In this document: positions 5,861 through 7,186 of the stretch, in pieces
How positions within the stretch are numbered: the first letter of the stretch is position 1
Layout of the letters: each line of letters opens with the position of its first letter
Origin: Oscillibacter sp.
GTDB lineage: Bacteria > Bacillota > Clostridia > Oscillospirales > Oscillospiraceae
Direction: 5' to 3'
Assembly (NCBI GenBank): GCA_017447005.1
Contig: JAFSOM010000151.1
Coordinates: 1-7,186 of the forward strand
DNA: 7,186 nucleotides
Translations under genes and position numbers: made by a program
Notes under the pieces: generated by a model
The model's input: the letters and a program-made list of their open reading frames with translations, nothing else
What the model was told of the DNA's origin: nothing
Database searches by the model: none

Positions 5861-7186
5861 TTATAGCGTCACGGCCTCTCCGTAAAGAGACCACGTCGTG
5901 TTGTCCGTAATTTTAGCGTTCGTAAAGCCGCCGATTAATTCCGGGCTTCCTTTCATGCGTACCAGACGGTTTCCCTCCGTGCGGGCGGTCAAGGGGTATG
6001 CGGGGTCGTCGCTCAGGCCGTCGACAAGCACGCGGAACGTTTTCCCGATGTACGCCGCGTGTAACTCGGTCGAACGGGCGTTTTGTACGGAAAGGAGTTT
6101 GTCAAACCAGCGCTGTTTCTCGTCACGCGGGACGGGGTCGGGCATGGACGCGGCTTTCGTCCCCGGACGCGGCGAATAAATAAACGTAAAGAGCGCGTGA
6201 AAGCCGACTTCCTCCACTAAGGATATCGTATCATTGGCTTCGGCTTCGGTTTCGCCCGGGAAACCGATTATCACGTCGGAAGTCAGCGGTAGTCCGGGCA
6301 TAGCCTCCCGCGCCGACGCTATCAGCGACAAATAACGCTCGCGGGTGTAGCGACGGTTCATCGCTTCCAGTACGCGGTTATTCCCCGACTGAAACGGCAA
6401 ATGCAACTGCCGCGCCACATGTTCGCTCTCCGCCATGGTACGGAACAGTTTCTCCGACGCGTCGCGGGGGTGGCTCGACATAAAGCGTATCCAGTAGTCG
6501 CCGGGAATCTTATCCAGACGCGCCAGCAACGCGGAGAAGTCGCAGTCGCCGCCGCGCCCGTAGGAGTTGACGTTCTGCCCTAAGAGCGTAATGTCCTTAT
6601 AGCCCGCCGCGACGAGTTCGCGCACTTCCTCTTCTATCGCCTCCGGCGCCCGCGAACGCTCCCGGCCCCGCACGTATGGCACAATGCAATACGAACAGAA
6701 ATTGTTACAGCCGTACATAATCGACACCCACGCCCGCACGCCCTTGTTACGCTCCACGGGCACGCCCTCCGCGATACTCCCCGCTTCATCCTCCACGGCG
6801 AACACGCGTTTGCGCCTCTCGTACACGCTCCACAATAACTCCGGGAACTTCCATAGCGCGTGAGGGCCGAATACCAAATCCACGTGCGCGTAGGAACGTT
6901 TCACGCGTTCGCTGACCCGCGCCTCTTGCGCCATACAGCCGCATAAGGCGATAATTTGCGCGGGGTTCTCGCGCTTGGTATGTGTCAGCGCGCCCAGATT
7001 CCCGAATACGCGCTGTTCCGCGTGTTCGCGTACCGCGCAGGTATTGAGTATCACAACATCCGCCTCGTGCGGGTCGTCCGTGAACGTAAACCCCATATTC
7101 CTTAACATCCCCGACAGCCGCTCGCCGTCGGCGACGTTCTGCTGACATCCGAACGTATCCACCAGCGCGACGGGGTGCGCCTCCCG
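5861..7186 (-). CDS. miaB: tRNA-2-methylthio-N6-dimethylallyladenosine synthase MiaB (5' end cut by window edge)
   Basis: Radical SAM methylthiotransferase that adds a methylthio group to i6A37 of tRNAs, giving ms2i6A next to the anticodon. 441 residues are visible and the frame is open to the window edge. The N-terminal UPF0004 domain supplies ligands for one 4Fe-4S cluster: Cys in DTFGCQQN, in NTCAVREHAEQR and in LCGCMAQE. The radical SAM cluster motif CNNFCSYC (C-x3-C-x2-C, codons near 6690-6710) follows, with YVRGRERSR after it. FTFIYSPRPGTKAA is typical of MiaB, and the last 60 or so residues form a TRAM RNA-binding domain. NTCAVRE and the TRAM ending favour MiaB over MtaB or RimO. A GTG at 7162 could be read as a start, but conserved MiaB sequence (PVALVDTFGC) continues upstream of it, so the true start lies beyond the window. 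Confidence 0.95.
   Translation of the reverse strand, partial: REAHPVALVDTFGCQQNVADGERLSGMLRNMGFTFTDDPHEADVVILNTCAVREHAEQRVFGNLGALTHTKRENPAQIIALCGCMAQEARVSERVKRSYAHVDLVFGPHALWKFPELLWSVYERRKRVFAVEDEAGSIAEGVPVERNKGVRAWVSIMYGCNNFCSYCIVPYVRGRERSRAPEAIEEEVRELVAAGYKDITLLGQNVNSYGRGGDCDFSALLARLDKIPGDYWIRFMSSHPRDASEKLFRTMAESEHVARQLHLPFQSGNNRVLEAMNRRYTRERYLSLIASAREAMPGLPLTSDVIIGFPGETEAEANDTISLVEEVGFHALFTFIYSPRPGTKAASMPDPVPRDEKQRWFDKLLSVQNARSTELHAAYIGKTFRVLVDGLSDDPAYPLTARTEGNRLVRMKGSPELIGGFTNAKITDNTTWSLYGEAVTL

Noticed and set aside
7160..7162. GTG as the miaB start
   Set aside because: The frame is open upstream to the window edge and the residues there fit the MiaB N-terminus, so the gene starts beyond the window.

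Overview
This window carries five genes, all read from the minus strand and tightly packed, so it looks like one transcription unit running from high to low coordinates: miaB (7186 to 5861, 5' end off the window), mutS (5836 to 3041), a small four-helix membrane protein (2970 to 2575), a small membrane-anchored protein with a possible PH-like domain (2526 to 2062), and mutL (2033 to 1, last few codons off the window). The gaps are 24, 70, 48 and 28 bases. There is no stretch above 300 bases without a gene. I see no tRNA, rRNA, CRISPR array, insertion sequence or convincing terminator. Every start that lies in the window has a purine-rich Shine-Dalgarno sequence 4 to 10 bases upstream.

The gene order miaB-mutS-(x)-mutL, the DKHA/CPHGRP endonuclease-type MutL, the TFGCQQN form of the MiaB N-terminus and the AGGAGG-type ribosome binding sites suggest a GC-rich member of the Clostridia (Firmicutes), perhaps an uncultured Oscillospiraceae/Ruminococcaceae-like gut bacterium. 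This is inference from protein style; no marker gene is present.

The genes serve two processes. MiaB modifies the A37-adjacent anticodon loop of some tRNAs. MutS and MutL form the core of mismatch repair: MutS binds mispairs, and MutL is an ATP-driven matchmaker that in this lineage also nicks the strand to be repaired, so no MutH is needed. The two small membrane proteins between mutS and mutL have no assigned role.

No clearly new system is visible. The unusual material is at the sequence level. The mutL linker holds a cluster of three perfect hairpins with three 6-base G/C runs, translated in frame, that looks like a dispersed palindromic repeat. The same linker holds an in-frame 33-bp tandem repeat. 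A 22-bp tandem repeat after mutS replays the last four MutS codons plus the stop in all three reading frames. MutS also has a long insertion in its connector domain and lacks an obvious clamp-binding motif.
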